This document shows, in pieces, positions 28,964 through 37,814 of a stretch of DNA of 64,000 bases. Positions within the stretch are counted from its first letter, which is position 1; each line of letters begins with the position of its first letter. A program made the position numbers and the translations under genes. Origin of the DNA: CAWAVN01 sp963825075 (lineage in GTDB: Bacteria; Planctomycetota; Planctomycetia; Planctomycetales; Planctomycetaceae); contig CAWGRX010000022.1 of the NCBI GenBank assembly GCA_963825075.1, positions 186,001 to 250,000 of the forward strand. The letters run 5' to 3'. The notes under the pieces are model-generated. The model did not search any database, was not told the DNA's origin, and saw only the letters and a list, made by a program, of their open reading frames with translations.

Positions 28964-29138
28964 TCCCATTCCGCTCGAAAAGAGCGTTTTCAAACTAACT
29001 CGCTTCAGACATCAGTTGAGATTGAGTCTCAATTTCTAATTATTGTAATTGTATTCGGATCGGCGTTCTCGTCAATTGTTTTTGTCCTCGATTTTCCATT
29101 TTGCACAGATTTTGCCGATTGCCGGGGGAAGTTCGGTA

Positions 29139-29606
29139 TCAAATGTCCTCATTCACGAGGGCGGATAGTTCCTCAAGCAACGGGACCTGGGCCGGGTTGA
29201 TTTTGTGCTTGGCGGCCTCGATCGGAAAGAAATCCGCTTTGTCCATTTCGGGGAAATCCATTTGCCGGCCCGATTTGGGCGGCCATTCCATCTGAAAGGT
29301 GTTGCTGGAAAAGGAGTTCGGATCGCAATCCCCCACGAACGCCCAGGCGTGGACCACTTTGCCTCCCTTCTGCTGGATCGGCGATAAGGGAATAAAAGGT
29401 TCTTGCGGCGTCAGGCTGGTTTCCTCCGCGAATTCCCGCCGGGCCGCTGCGAGCAAATCCTCACCCGTTTCCGGTTCGCCTTTGGGGATCGACCAGACGC
29501 CTTCGTCCTTGTTCCGAAAAAACGGGCCGCCGGGATGGGCCAACAGCACCTGGAGTTCGCCATCAACAAAGCGGTACATCAGGAACCCCGCGCTTAGTTT
29601 GGCCAT
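29139..29606 (-). CDS. NUDIX hydrolase
   Basis: A 155-residue Nudix protein that hydrolyses a nucleoside diphosphate linked to another group. The Nudix box occupies residues 43-65, opening GEPETGED and containing the metal-binding core REFAEE at 57-62, with a downstream Leu in place of the usual hydrophobic residue. The N-terminus MAKLSAGFLMYRFVDGELQVLLAHPGGPFF and WSIPKGE match the NTP pyrophosphohydrolase subgroup often named after MutT/diadenosine polyphosphatase. Exact substrate unknown. It follows the LRR gene on the same strand by 24 bases, so they may share a transcript. Confidence 0.92.
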   Translation of the reverse strand: MAKLSAGFLMYRFVDGELQVLLAHPGGPFFRNKDEGVWSIPKGEPETGEDLLAAARREFAEETSLTPQEPFIPLSPIQQKGGKVVHAWAFVGDCDPNSFSSNTFQMEWPPKSGRQMDFPEMDKADFFPIEAAKHKINPAQVPLLEELSALVNEDI

Positions 29607-29630
29607 AAAACGGATTCCTTTTGCTCAGGG

Positions 29631-30222
29631 TTATCGCTTGACTTCGACGCCGGGCAGGAACTGTTTGATCTCCTCGGAACCTTTCTGACTGACCGCCGTT
29701 GCCGAGACATCCAAGAGCCGGAGGTGTTTCAACCCCGTCAACAAGGGCAAGTCGTCGTCGCCGATCCTGGGTTCCTTGGAGATAGAGATATTCGAGCCGA
29801 GTCAGAGGGCGGAGATGTGTTAGCCCCGCCCCTGTGATACGGGTGTCGGTCAAGTCGAGGGCTTTGAGGTCCGTGCAGCGTCCTAGGTGCTTAAGTCCCT
29901 TGTCGGTGATGTTCGTTTCGCTGAGATTCAGCCGTTCCAGGCCGCCCAATCGTTTCAGAAAAACCAGGTCGGAATCATCGGCTGTGGTTTCGCTGAGGTT
30001 GACGAGCGTGGCATTTTGGAAAAAGCCAAACGATCTCCCCCCGGTCCACCGCAACAGCCAATCCCGTTCGCCGTGGGTTGTCAGCACCCGGCCGCCGAGT
30101 TTTTCGATATGGCCGATCGCGGCGGTCTGGCGGGAGTACCGGACGGCCAATACCAGAATCAACAACAGCCCCGCCAACACCGGAGCCAACAGCCACCACC
30201 AATTGCGTTTGGGAGCTTTCAT
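29631..30222 (-). CDS. Membrane-anchored leucine-rich repeat protein, frameshifted
   Basis: About 197 codons. A basic N-terminus and one membrane segment (WWWLLAPVLAGLLLILVLAV) anchor the protein, with the rest outside. Residues about 55-190 are leucine-rich repeats of the planctomycete type: LERLNLSETNITDKGLKHLG, LKALDLTDTRITGAGLTHL, LEYLYLQGTRIGDDDLPLL and LRLLDVSATAVSQKG. One base too many near 29775 breaks the frame inside the third repeat; the continuation is intact in the next frame to the stop at 29631. LRR proteins act in protein-protein contact; no partner can be named. Confidence 0.8.
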
Positions 30223-30378
30223 AAAGCCATTATAGCGGAGACGTCCCTTTCGCGAGTATTTTGCCCAAGGTCTTTTTTCAATCAAAGTGAGGAGTGATTT
30301 CTTTGAGAAATGGATACACTGAGATCGAAGATGGGGAGGCAAGGCGAAAACTCGAACCCCGAAAAACGGGAGGTTCCC

Positions 30379-31632
30379 ATGTCGTTTCTCGAAGAACATG
30401 CCGAACTGGCGCGGCGGTATTTTTTGAAGCTGGGTCTGGGCGGGACGACGGCTTTGGCAAGTTGGCCGTTATGGGCGGGGGAATCCGAACGAAACGAGGC
30501 GTTGCAGGATGCCATCGACAAGATGGAAACATGGCTGACGCTGCCCGACAAATTTCAGGATGTCTCCCGGGGCAAGCCGCTGCCGCATTCCCTGCCGGAG
30601 GAGAAACGCAAAGAAGTGGGACTGACCCGCGAGACCTGGAAGCTCGAAGCGATCAGTGATCCCGAAAACCCGGCCCGGCTGCGAAGTCCGCTCACCAAGG
30701 CCAAAAACACCGCCCTCGATTTTGCGGGTTTGATAAAGCTCGCCGAGTCCAAAGCCGTGCGATTCGCCAAGGTGATGACGTGCCTCAACATCGGCTGCCC
30801 GCTGGGAACCGGTATCTGGGAAGGCGTGCCTTTGCGGGAAGTGTTGTGGATGACCCAACCCCGTGAGGATCTCCGCCGGGTGTTTTACTTCGGCTATCAT
30901 AACGACGATGAAAAGCAGATGTTTCAAAGCTCGCTGCCCGTGGGACGGGTGCTCGAAGATCCCTTCGATCTGCCGCCGGTGATTTTGTGCTACAAGCTCA
31001 ACGGCGAATGGCTCACGCCGGAGCGAGGCGGACCGGTGCGGATCGTCGTTCCCGAACACTATGGGTTTAAGTCCATCAAATGGCTGACGACGGTTGTGCT
31101 TTCCAACCTGTCGCACGCCAACGACACCTACGCCAAGGGCAACAACGATCTGGACAGCCCGCTCAAGACCTTCGCGGCGACGCTGTCCTATCCCGCCCAG
31201 ATCAAACCGAAAACGCCGATCCCCATCACGGGCTATGCCCAAGTCGGCATTTCGGGCCTTAAGAAAGTCCAAGTCTGGATCGAGAACAAAGCCGACCCCC
31301 TTCCCTCAACCGACCGCTATTACACCACCGCGCCGTGGAAAGACGCCGAGATCTTGCCGCCGCCGAAATCCTGGGGCGGAGGCATCGCGGGCGATCAAAT
31401 CCCGATGCCAACGCTGGGCTTCGATCCCCAAACGGGCCGGCCCCAAACCTGGCCGCTGCGTCTGGCCAAAGCCCACTGGGCGATTCTGCACCCCGGCCTG
31501 CCCGCGGGCGAATACACCTTGCGCTGCCGAACCATCGACGAAAAAGGCCACGCCCAACCCCTGCCCCGCCCGTTCCGAAAATCCGGCCACGCCGCCATCG
31601 AGCAGAAAGACCTGAAGGTCGGCGAAAGCTAG
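30379..31632 (+). CDS. Molybdopterin-binding sulfite oxidase-like protein
   Basis: A 417-residue exported oxidoreductase of the sulfite oxidase family. The start at 30379 has GGGAGG 6 bases upstream. The N-terminus (ARRYFLKLGLGGTTALASWP) is a Tat-type signal, fitting a molybdenum cofactor enzyme exported folded. The Moco domain shows VMTCLNIGCPLGTGIWEGVPL, with the Cys near residue 136 as likely Mo ligand, PVGRVLEDP and PERGGPVRIVVPEHYGFKSIKW. A C-terminal immunoglobulin-like dimerisation domain follows (TPIPITGYAQVGISGLKKVQ ... TLRCRTIDEKGHAQP). No heme domain is fused and no partner cytochrome is adjacent. The substrate may be sulfite or another small oxyanion. Confidence 0.88.
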   Translation: MSFLEEHAELARRYFLKLGLGGTTALASWPLWAGESERNEALQDAIDKMETWLTLPDKFQDVSRGKPLPHSLPEEKRKEVGLTRETWKLEAISDPENPARLRSPLTKAKNTALDFAGLIKLAESKAVRFAKVMTCLNIGCPLGTGIWEGVPLREVLWMTQPREDLRRVFYFGYHNDDEKQMFQSSLPVGRVLEDPFDLPPVILCYKLNGEWLTPERGGPVRIVVPEHYGFKSIKWLTTVVLSNLSHANDTYAKGNNDLDSPLKTFAATLSYPAQIKPKTPIPITGYAQVGISGLKKVQVWIENKADPLPSTDRYYTTAPWKDAEILPPPKSWGGGIAGDQIPMPTLGFDPQTGRPQTWPLRLAKAHWAILHPGLPAGEYTLRCRTIDEKGHAQPLPRPFRKSGHAAIEQKDLKVGES

Positions 31633-31658
31633 GACCGTTCGATAAATTATTGCCCGGA

Positions 31659-31688
31659 CATTAGCCGGAACGCGCTAGCGTCCGGTTA
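31659..31688. repeat. REP-like palindrome, degenerate
   Basis: TTAGCCGGAACGCGCTAGCG with following TCCGGTTAT forms an imperfect palindrome on a GCTAGC core. It lies between the convergent molybdopterin gene and argS, where it could end transcription. Confidence 0.5.
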
Positions 31689-31750
31689 TCTCCGTGAACT
31701 GGGGTTAGCGAACCTTCTCCCCCAAGGGGACAGGGGATAAGAAAAGATAA

Positions 31751-33709
31751 TCACATCTGCTCGCAGGTTTCGATGCCTAGAAGTTCCAACCCCGTCGCGA
31801 GCACGCGGCCGGTGAGGTCAGAGAGCAAAAGCCGGCTCTCGCGGAGGTCGCCTGCGGATTTGAGCACCGGGCAATTCTCGAAGAACGTGCTAAACAGGTT
31901 CGCTGTGTCGAATAGATACTGCGTGAGCAAATTGGGCCGATAGTCGGCGGCGGCATCTTCCAAGGCTTCGCCAAACCGCAAGAGTTGAAGAGCCAGCGCC
32001 CGCTCGGCAGGGTGATGGATCGCAAATGTCCCGCCCGCGTTTCGCACTTCTTCCCGCGTGACGCCGCCTTTGCGGAAGATGCTGGCGACCCGGGCGTAGG
32101 AATACTGCATATAAGTCGCCGTGTCCCCGCGCGTGGCGAGCATTTTGTCCCATTCGAAGACGTAATCGCTGTCGCGATTGTGCTTGAGGTCGGCATACTT
32201 GATGCCGCCCAAGCCCACCTTCTCCGCAACGTCGGCCCGTGCGGCTTCGTCCAACTCCGCTCCGGTGGGCTTGGCGTCGTCATTTTCATCGACGATTTTT
32301 CTGGCCCGCGTGATAGATTCGTCGAGCAACCCTTCCAAACCAACCGTGCCGCCGGACCGGGTTTTGTAGGGTTTGCCGTCTTTGCCCATTATCGTGCCAA
32401 AGCTCACGTGGCAGAACTCCGTCCGGTCGTAGCCCCATTTTTTCGCGGTCTTAAACAGCATCTCGAAATGCTCGCTTTGGCGTTTGTCCACGACGTAGAG
32501 CAGGGCGTCGGCGTGGAATTTTTCGTGTCGATATTGAATGGTCGCCAAATCCGTAGTCGCATAGTTGTAGGCCCCGTCCGATTTCCGCACGATAAACGGT
32601 GCCTCGTGCCCTTCCAAGAACACACACTCGGCCCCGTCGCTTTCCTGGGCGAGGCCTTTGGCTTTCAGATCCTGAACCACGTCCGCGAGCATCGGATCGT
32701 AAAAACTCTCGCCGAGCGTATAGTCAAAACGAATGCCCAAGCGGTCGTAAACTTGATGCAGCGTCTCCAGGCAATACGGCAGAAACTCATCCCAGAGTGT
32801 TTTGTTCTCCGCATCGCCGGCGTGGAGCCTGGCGGTCTCTTCCCGCGAGAGCCGAATGATGTCGGGATGCTCTTTGGCATGCTGGCTGAGCTCCGGCGAT
32901 TCCTCCACCGCCGCGATTTTCTGCTGGGTGCTTTTGATCTCCTCTTCCAAGTCGGCGAGGGATTTTCGCTGCTGCTTGAGCTGTTTTTTCGCCTTGCCGT
33001 CCTTGGGGTCGGCAGCGTTTTCGAATTCTTTGAGCGAGGCCGATTTTTCAGTGTGCAGCGTTTGCAACTTCGGTAGCGACTCCTTGGCTTCAACGTAATC
33101 GCAAAGTTGATTGACGAGTTTATACAGCCGGGCGAGTTCTTCCACGGGATGTTTTTGGTAAGCCGCTTCGTCTCGGAAGTGCTTGTAACCGTAAATAATC
33201 ATCCCGAACTGCGTGCCCCAATCGCCGATGTGGTTATCGCCGATCACCCGGTGTCCCAAATAGCCCAACAACTTATAGAGGGCCGCTCCGATGACGGTGC
33301 TTCGCAGGTGGCCCACGTGCATCGGCTTGGCGACGTTGGGGGAGGAATAATCGATGACAATGGTTTTGGGATGCTCCGCCTTCGTTATGCCCAGCCGGTC
33401 GTCGGCGAGCATGCGGTTGGTCTTTTGTTCCAGCCAATCCTGTTTGAGCTTGAGATTGATGAACCCCGGCCCCGCGATTTCCGGTTCCTCGCAGAAGTCC
33501 GAAACATCGAGCCGTTCCACAATCTCGGCAGCGACATCGCGCGGTTTGGCGCCATGCTCTTTGGCGAGGGACATGGCGCAGTTCGCCTGAAAGTCGCCGA
33601 ATTTGGGGTTCTGCGACGGGCGGACCATCGCCACGTAAGGTTCGACATCTCCGGTCAAATGTTCGAGAGCCGCCCGAAACCGCGATTGAAGCTCAGCCAG
33701 GATATTCAT
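31751..33709 (-). CDS. argS: Arginyl-tRNA synthetase
   Basis: Charges tRNA-Arg with arginine in the cytoplasm. 652 residues, longer than the usual 550-600. The N-terminal tRNA-binding domain (1-110) is followed by the HIGH-like motif MHVGHLRSTVIG near 131-142. A highly charged Lys/Glu/Gln insertion at about 215-290 (DGKAKKQLKQQRKS, EEEIKSTQQK) is predicted coiled coil and splits the Rossmann fold. Then come RFDYTLGESFYDP, VVDKRQSEHFEM, the SFGTIMGKDGKPYKTRSG loop replacing KMSKS, and the C-terminal anticodon-binding DALR domain (YMQYSYARVASI). Class I, arginine-specific. Monocistronic on the evidence of both flanks. Confidence 0.97.
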   Translation of the reverse strand: MNILAELQSRFRAALEHLTGDVEPYVAMVRPSQNPKFGDFQANCAMSLAKEHGAKPRDVAAEIVERLDVSDFCEEPEIAGPGFINLKLKQDWLEQKTNRMLADDRLGITKAEHPKTIVIDYSSPNVAKPMHVGHLRSTVIGAALYKLLGYLGHRVIGDNHIGDWGTQFGMIIYGYKHFRDEAAYQKHPVEELARLYKLVNQLCDYVEAKESLPKLQTLHTEKSASLKEFENAADPKDGKAKKQLKQQRKSLADLEEEIKSTQQKIAAVEESPELSQHAKEHPDIIRLSREETARLHAGDAENKTLWDEFLPYCLETLHQVYDRLGIRFDYTLGESFYDPMLADVVQDLKAKGLAQESDGAECVFLEGHEAPFIVRKSDGAYNYATTDLATIQYRHEKFHADALLYVVDKRQSEHFEMLFKTAKKWGYDRTEFCHVSFGTIMGKDGKPYKTRSGGTVGLEGLLDESITRARKIVDENDDAKPTGAELDEAARADVAEKVGLGGIKYADLKHNRDSDYVFEWDKMLATRGDTATYMQYSYARVASIFRKGGVTREEVRNAGGTFAIHHPAERALALQLLRFGEALEDAAADYRPNLLTQYLFDTANLFSTFFENCPVLKSAGDLRESRLLLSDLTGRVLATGLELLGIETCEQM

Positions 33710-33956
33710 AAGACTTAAAAGCGCATGTGAAAGAAAAACGTCCCCAAAACCGCGTCAAGTATAGAGACCGGACCAAACGCCGTTAACCGTGCCGCGGCGA
33801 AATCTGCATGGGCCGCGATCCATCCTCTCTTTCGACCCGGCCCAATGGCCGCGGGTTCACCGATTCTCGGTCAAGGAGCAAAGGGTGATGGACGGCTCCC
33901 GGCTGTGGTGTTACGCTGAGAAAAGGGGCAAGACCGCGAACCTTGGAGATCAAGTT

Positions 33957-34919
33957 ATGAAGCGCCCTATGAATTTTCACTGTCGATGGCTTCCGGTCGT
34001 GATGGCGGTGTGGTGCATTGGGGGAATTGGCTCGGCGCGGCGGAATACTGTCGCCATGGCCCAGGAGGATTCCCCCAAGCCTAAGCGGGAGTGGCCTTGG
34101 AAGACCGGGGACGAGGTGTTTCAACTCCTCACGGTCGAAAAACATTCCAAATTCCTGGTGCAGGGGCTGCCTTTGGAAGCGAAGAATCGCTTCAAATTGC
34201 TCTCGCGATTGACAATGCGCGTCAGCCCCTTCGATCACAGTTTGACCATCACGCAGAAAGTCGAGACGACCAAATTCGAAGCCGCGGACGACCTGTCCAA
34301 GGCGATGCTCATCGAGTTGCTGAAAGACCTCACCGGCAAGACGATCACCATTCGCGTGGGCGCGGGCGGCGAGGTCGCCCGCATTGAAGGCGTTCCGGAA
34401 CCGCAAACGGCCGCTTTGAACGGCTTGGACGTTCGGGGGGTGATGCTCAATTCGTTGATCGACGAGGACGGCTGGAAGGAACTCACGCATGCGACGCTCT
34501 TCACGCCGCCGCGACCCCTCTCGAAAGATGCGACCTGGAAAGAACCGCTGACGCACAGTTGGGGACCGCTGGGCAGTTGGAAGGGGCAATCCGTTTACCG
34601 ATCCGCAGAAGACCGCGAGAACCTGCCGTGTTTCGCTTACAAACTCATTCTCAAGTATCAGCCCCCGGCAGCGGCGGCTCAAAATCAAAACAATCTGCCG
34701 TTCAAAATCTTAAGACCCAGGTTTCGCACGAAAAAAGCCGAAGGCACGCTCCTTTATGATCCGAAAAAGGGACGGCTCTCGAAGATGGCGGAGACGTTTC
34801 ACGTCGTCGGGCAAATGCAAATCCAAATCGCCGGCCAAAACCTGCCCCTGCAACTCGAAGAGAGCCAGGAATTCCAATTGGAACTCTTCGACGAACGACC
34901 GCCGCCGGAGAAACGCTAA
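33957..34919 (+). CDS. Secreted protein of unknown function
   Basis: 320 residues from the ATG at 33957, chosen because GGAG lies 8 bases upstream and a signal-like segment follows (CRWLPVVMAVWCIGGIGSA). The mature part is beta-rich, with regular alternation (SPFDHSLTITQKVETTKFEA, TGKTITIRVGAGGEVARIEG) and resembles a lipoprotein-type beta sandwich; some planctomycete proteins with this pattern are filed under DUF6263, but I am not sure this is one. A longer frame opens 168 bases upstream without any ribosome site. It is followed by a REP-like palindrome and then truB. Function unknown. Confidence 0.65.
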   Translation: MKRPMNFHCRWLPVVMAVWCIGGIGSARRNTVAMAQEDSPKPKREWPWKTGDEVFQLLTVEKHSKFLVQGLPLEAKNRFKLLSRLTMRVSPFDHSLTITQKVETTKFEAADDLSKAMLIELLKDLTGKTITIRVGAGGEVARIEGVPEPQTAALNGLDVRGVMLNSLIDEDGWKELTHATLFTPPRPLSKDATWKEPLTHSWGPLGSWKGQSVYRSAEDRENLPCFAYKLILKYQPPAAAAQNQNNLPFKILRPRFRTKKAEGTLLYDPKKGRLSKMAETFHVVGQMQIQIAGQNLPLQLEESQEFQLELFDERPPPEKR

Positions 34920-34934
34920 ATCGAGAACTGCTAT

Positions 34935-34980
34935 ATTAGCCGCAGGGCGCTAGCCCCGGTTCGTGGGGCTAACCGGGCGC
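34935..34980. repeat. REP-like palindrome, type A
   Basis: ATTAGCCGCAGGGCGCTAGC followed by CCCGGTT, a short loop and GGGGCTAACCGGGCGC; lies between the secreted protein and truB. Confidence 0.7.
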
Positions 34981-35028
34981 TTTCGCGTGCCGGGCGATAA
35001 TTGGAAGAATCAAAAGCAGAACATCGGA

Positions 35029-35907
35029 ATGTTTGGATTATTGAACATCAACAAGCCCGAAGGCCTTACGTCGCGGAAGGTGGTGGATCACGTCCAGCGG
35101 TTGGTCAGGCCGGCCAAGGCGGGGCATGCGGGGACCTTGGATCCCCTGGCGACCGGCGTGCTCGTGGTCTCGATCGGGCCGGCAACGCGGTTGATTTCGC
35201 TGGTGCAAGACCGCCCGAAAACCTATCGGGGGACGTTTCGCCTTGGCTGCCACAGCGACACCGATGACATCACCGGCAATGTGGAAGCGGTGCCGCGTGC
35301 AGCCAAACTATCGCAAGCTGAGATCGAATCCTGCCTGCGGGAGTTTGTGGGCCAGATCGAACAAGTCCCGCCGCAGTTCTCGGCGGTTCACATCAAAGGC
35401 AAACGGGCTTACGAATTGGCCCGCCAAGGCCAGGCGGTGGACATCGCCCCCAAAACCGTCGAGGTTTATCGCAGCGAATTGTCGTCGTATCGCTGGCCGG
35501 AGCTGTCACTCGAAATCGAATGCGGTTCGGGAACTTACATTCGCTCCATTGGCCGGGATTTGGGACGGAAACTCGGCTGCGGGGCCGTGATGACCGCGCT
35601 GGTTCGCACGCGGATCGGCCCCTTTGATTTGACCGAAGCGGTTTCGCTCGATGATCTCGATCACGAGAGCCTGCCGTCCCTGGTGATCTCTCCGCGAAAA
35701 GCGGTGGAGCATCTGCCGAGCTATCGAGCCGATGTAAAAGAATGCCGGCGTCTGAAGCAGGGCCAACGCATTGAGATGAAACAACCCCTCGACATCTCGC
35801 CGGCGGAAAAAATCGCGATCCTCACATCTTCGGATGAACTCGCTGCCTTGGCGGAATTCGACCCGGACGCAAACGAATCTGCGCCCCGGCAGGTTTTCCT
35901 ACGCTGA
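35029..35907 (+). CDS. truB: tRNA pseudouridine(55) synthase
   Basis: Converts U55 of the tRNA T-loop to pseudouridine. 292 residues from the ATG at 35029, which gives the canonical MFGLLNINKPEGLTSR. The catalytic segment GHAGTLDPLATGVL places the nucleophile at Asp38. Further signatures: KTYRGTFRLGCHSDTDDITG, QVPPQFSAVHIKGKRAYELAR and CGSGTYIRSIGRDLGRKLGC. The C-terminus extends about 60 residues past the core with a short PUA-like remnant. The longer upstream frame begins within the REP-like repeat and is rejected. oleC follows 58 bases later and may be co-transcribed; no rbfA or infB is adjacent. Confidence 0.96.
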   Translation: MFGLLNINKPEGLTSRKVVDHVQRLVRPAKAGHAGTLDPLATGVLVVSIGPATRLISLVQDRPKTYRGTFRLGCHSDTDDITGNVEAVPRAAKLSQAEIESCLREFVGQIEQVPPQFSAVHIKGKRAYELARQGQAVDIAPKTVEVYRSELSSYRWPELSLEIECGSGTYIRSIGRDLGRKLGCGAVMTALVRTRIGPFDLTEAVSLDDLDHESLPSLVISPRKAVEHLPSYRADVKECRRLKQGQRIEMKQPLDISPAEKIAILTSSDELAALAEFDPDANESAPRQVFLR

Positions 35908-35965
35908 CAATCGAATGTCCCGGCCGCGTACGGGGCTCGGCTCACCTGTAACTTGTAACTCGCCC

Positions 35966-37633
35966 ATGAATATCGCTGCCCGGATGCGGGAGACCGCGCT
36001 TCAAGTTCCCGAACAAACGGCCGTAGTGTGCCCAGCGAAGCGCGGCTGGAACGGGCGGATGCATTATCGGGCGCTCTCGTTCGCGGAACTCGAACAAGAA
36101 AGCGATCGGCTGGCGCGGGGGCTTCAGAGCATGGGCGTCCAGCCGGGCACGCGGATCGTGTTGATGGTCCGGCCGGGGTTGGAGTTTATCTCGCTTACGT
36201 TTGCGCTGTTCAAAGCCGGGGCGGTGATTGTATTGATCGATCCCGGCATGGGGCCGAGGAACGTGTTTCGCTGCCTGGAGGAAGTGGATCCCGAAGGCTT
36301 CGTGGCGGTACCGATGGTGCAGGTGCTCCGCTGGTGGAACCGCAGCCGCTTTCCTAACGCCCGTTTGAATGTCAGCGTGGGAACGAATTGGTCTCTGACG
36401 ACGATGACCTATCGCAAACTCCGAGGCGAAAATTGGTCACCGTTTGACATTCCGGAAACGAAGCCCCGAGACCCGGCGGCGATCATCTTCACCAGCGGCA
36501 GCACCGGACCCGCCAAGGGCGTCTGTTACGAGCATGGCATGTTCAACGCCCAGGTCGATTTGCTGCGGGAGTTTTACAACATTCAACCGGGTGAAATCGA
36601 TCTGTCGGGGTTTCCGCTGTTTGCGCTGTTCAACGCGGCGATGGGCGTGACCACGGTGATTCCCGACATGGATCCCACCCGGCCCGCGAACGTCGATCCG
36701 CGAAAAATTTTGGAAGCGATTCGCGATCAAGGCGTGACGCAGGCATTCGGCTCGCCGGCGATCTGGGACCGCGTCGGACGATACTGCGAACGCGAAAATC
36801 TCAAAATCCCCGCGAGATTGAAGCGCGTGCTTTCCGCCGGGGCGCCGGTGCCGGTGTCGGTCTTGGAGCGGATGTCGGCGGCTCTCTCACATTCCGAAGC
36901 CAACATGCATACGCCGTATGGAGCGACCGAGTCGCTCCCCGTCGCCAGTTTTTCCAGCTGCGAGATCCTTGCCGAAACCTCCGCACTGTCCCGGAAAGGA
37001 GCGGGCACCTGCGTGGGACGACTTTTTCCACAGGTGTCGGTGAAGATCATCGACATCACCGATGGGCCGATCTCGTCGCTTTCGGAAGTGAAGGAACTCC
37101 CGGCGGGCGAAGTGGGGGAGATTATCGTGCAGTCACCTTCGACCACGCGGGAGTATTTTCGCCGGGCCGAGGCGACCCGGCTCGCGAAAATCCCCGACGG
37201 CGAAAACTTCTGGCATCGGATGGGGGATGTGGGTTATCTCGACGAAAGCGGGCGATTGTGGTTTTGCGGCCGGAAAGCACACGTCGTGGAAACGCCCGCG
37301 GGCCGGCTGCTTAGCGTCTGCACGGAGGCGATCTTTAACGAGCATCCCCGCGTGTTTCGATCGGCTTTGGTGGGCATCGGCGACAAACCCTCCCAGCGGC
37401 CGGTGATGATTATCGAACCCGAATGGGGCCAACTCCCCGCCCCCGGTTCCGCCGAAGAACGAACTTTCCAGCGGGAACTTGCCGAACGCGGAGCGGCCCA
37501 CTCCTTCACGGCCGAGATTGAGGAGTTTTTGTTTCATCCCGCGCTGCCGGTCGATGTCCGGCACAACTTCAAAATCAACCGGGAACAACTCGCCCTCTGG
37601 GCGGCGGAAAACTGCGCGGGACGGAATAATTGA
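35966..37633 (+). CDS. oleC: OleC-like olefin beta-lactone synthetase
   Basis: An AMP-dependent ligase fold enzyme of the OleC type, which in hydrocarbon synthesis converts a 2-alkyl-3-hydroxy acid to a beta-lactone. 555 residues from the ATG at 35966. The adenylation motif is IIFTSGSTGPAKGVCYEHG near 175-193. OleC-specific stretches include FPLFALFNAAMGVTTVIPDM, FGSPAIWDRVG, VLSAGAPVPVSVL, MHTPYGATESLPV, WHRMGDVGYLDESGRLWFCG and AIFNEHPRVFRSALVG. The genes for OleA, OleB and OleD are not within this window, so its partners must be elsewhere or it serves another acid. Upstream, ACTTGTAACTTGTAACTC-like repeats sit in the leader. Confidence 0.9.
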   Translation: MNIAARMRETALQVPEQTAVVCPAKRGWNGRMHYRALSFAELEQESDRLARGLQSMGVQPGTRIVLMVRPGLEFISLTFALFKAGAVIVLIDPGMGPRNVFRCLEEVDPEGFVAVPMVQVLRWWNRSRFPNARLNVSVGTNWSLTTMTYRKLRGENWSPFDIPETKPRDPAAIIFTSGSTGPAKGVCYEHGMFNAQVDLLREFYNIQPGEIDLSGFPLFALFNAAMGVTTVIPDMDPTRPANVDPRKILEAIRDQGVTQAFGSPAIWDRVGRYCERENLKIPARLKRVLSAGAPVPVSVLERMSAALSHSEANMHTPYGATESLPVASFSSCEILAETSALSRKGAGTCVGRLFPQVSVKIIDITDGPISSLSEVKELPAGEVGEIIVQSPSTTREYFRRAEATRLAKIPDGENFWHRMGDVGYLDESGRLWFCGRKAHVVETPAGRLLSVCTEAIFNEHPRVFRSALVGIGDKPSQRPVMIIEPEWGQLPAPGSAEERTFQRELAERGAAHSFTAEIEEFLFHPALPVDVRHNFKINREQLALWAAENCAGRNN

Positions 37634-37638
37634 TCGAG

Positions 37639-37710
37639 ATGAGCGGCACGGCCCTAGCCGCCGGTTTCGTGTTTACGTGCGGAACCGGCGGCTAGGGCCG
37701 TACCGCTCAT
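37639..37710. repeat. REP-like palindrome, type B
   Basis: ATGAGCGGCACGGCCCTAGC plus CGCCGGTTTC (37639-37668) pairs with 37681-37710 over 30 bases with two mismatches and a 12-base loop. It immediately follows the oleC stop and may terminate it. Confidence 0.85.
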
Positions 37711-37814
37711 GGTTTTCCCGCAAATCGGCGGGAGATCCCAAGAACTGCGAAACCTCTTGGCGTCTCAGGGGTTCAATGTTCTTATACCTGTCTGTTCCCC
37801 TTTCTGGAGACGAA

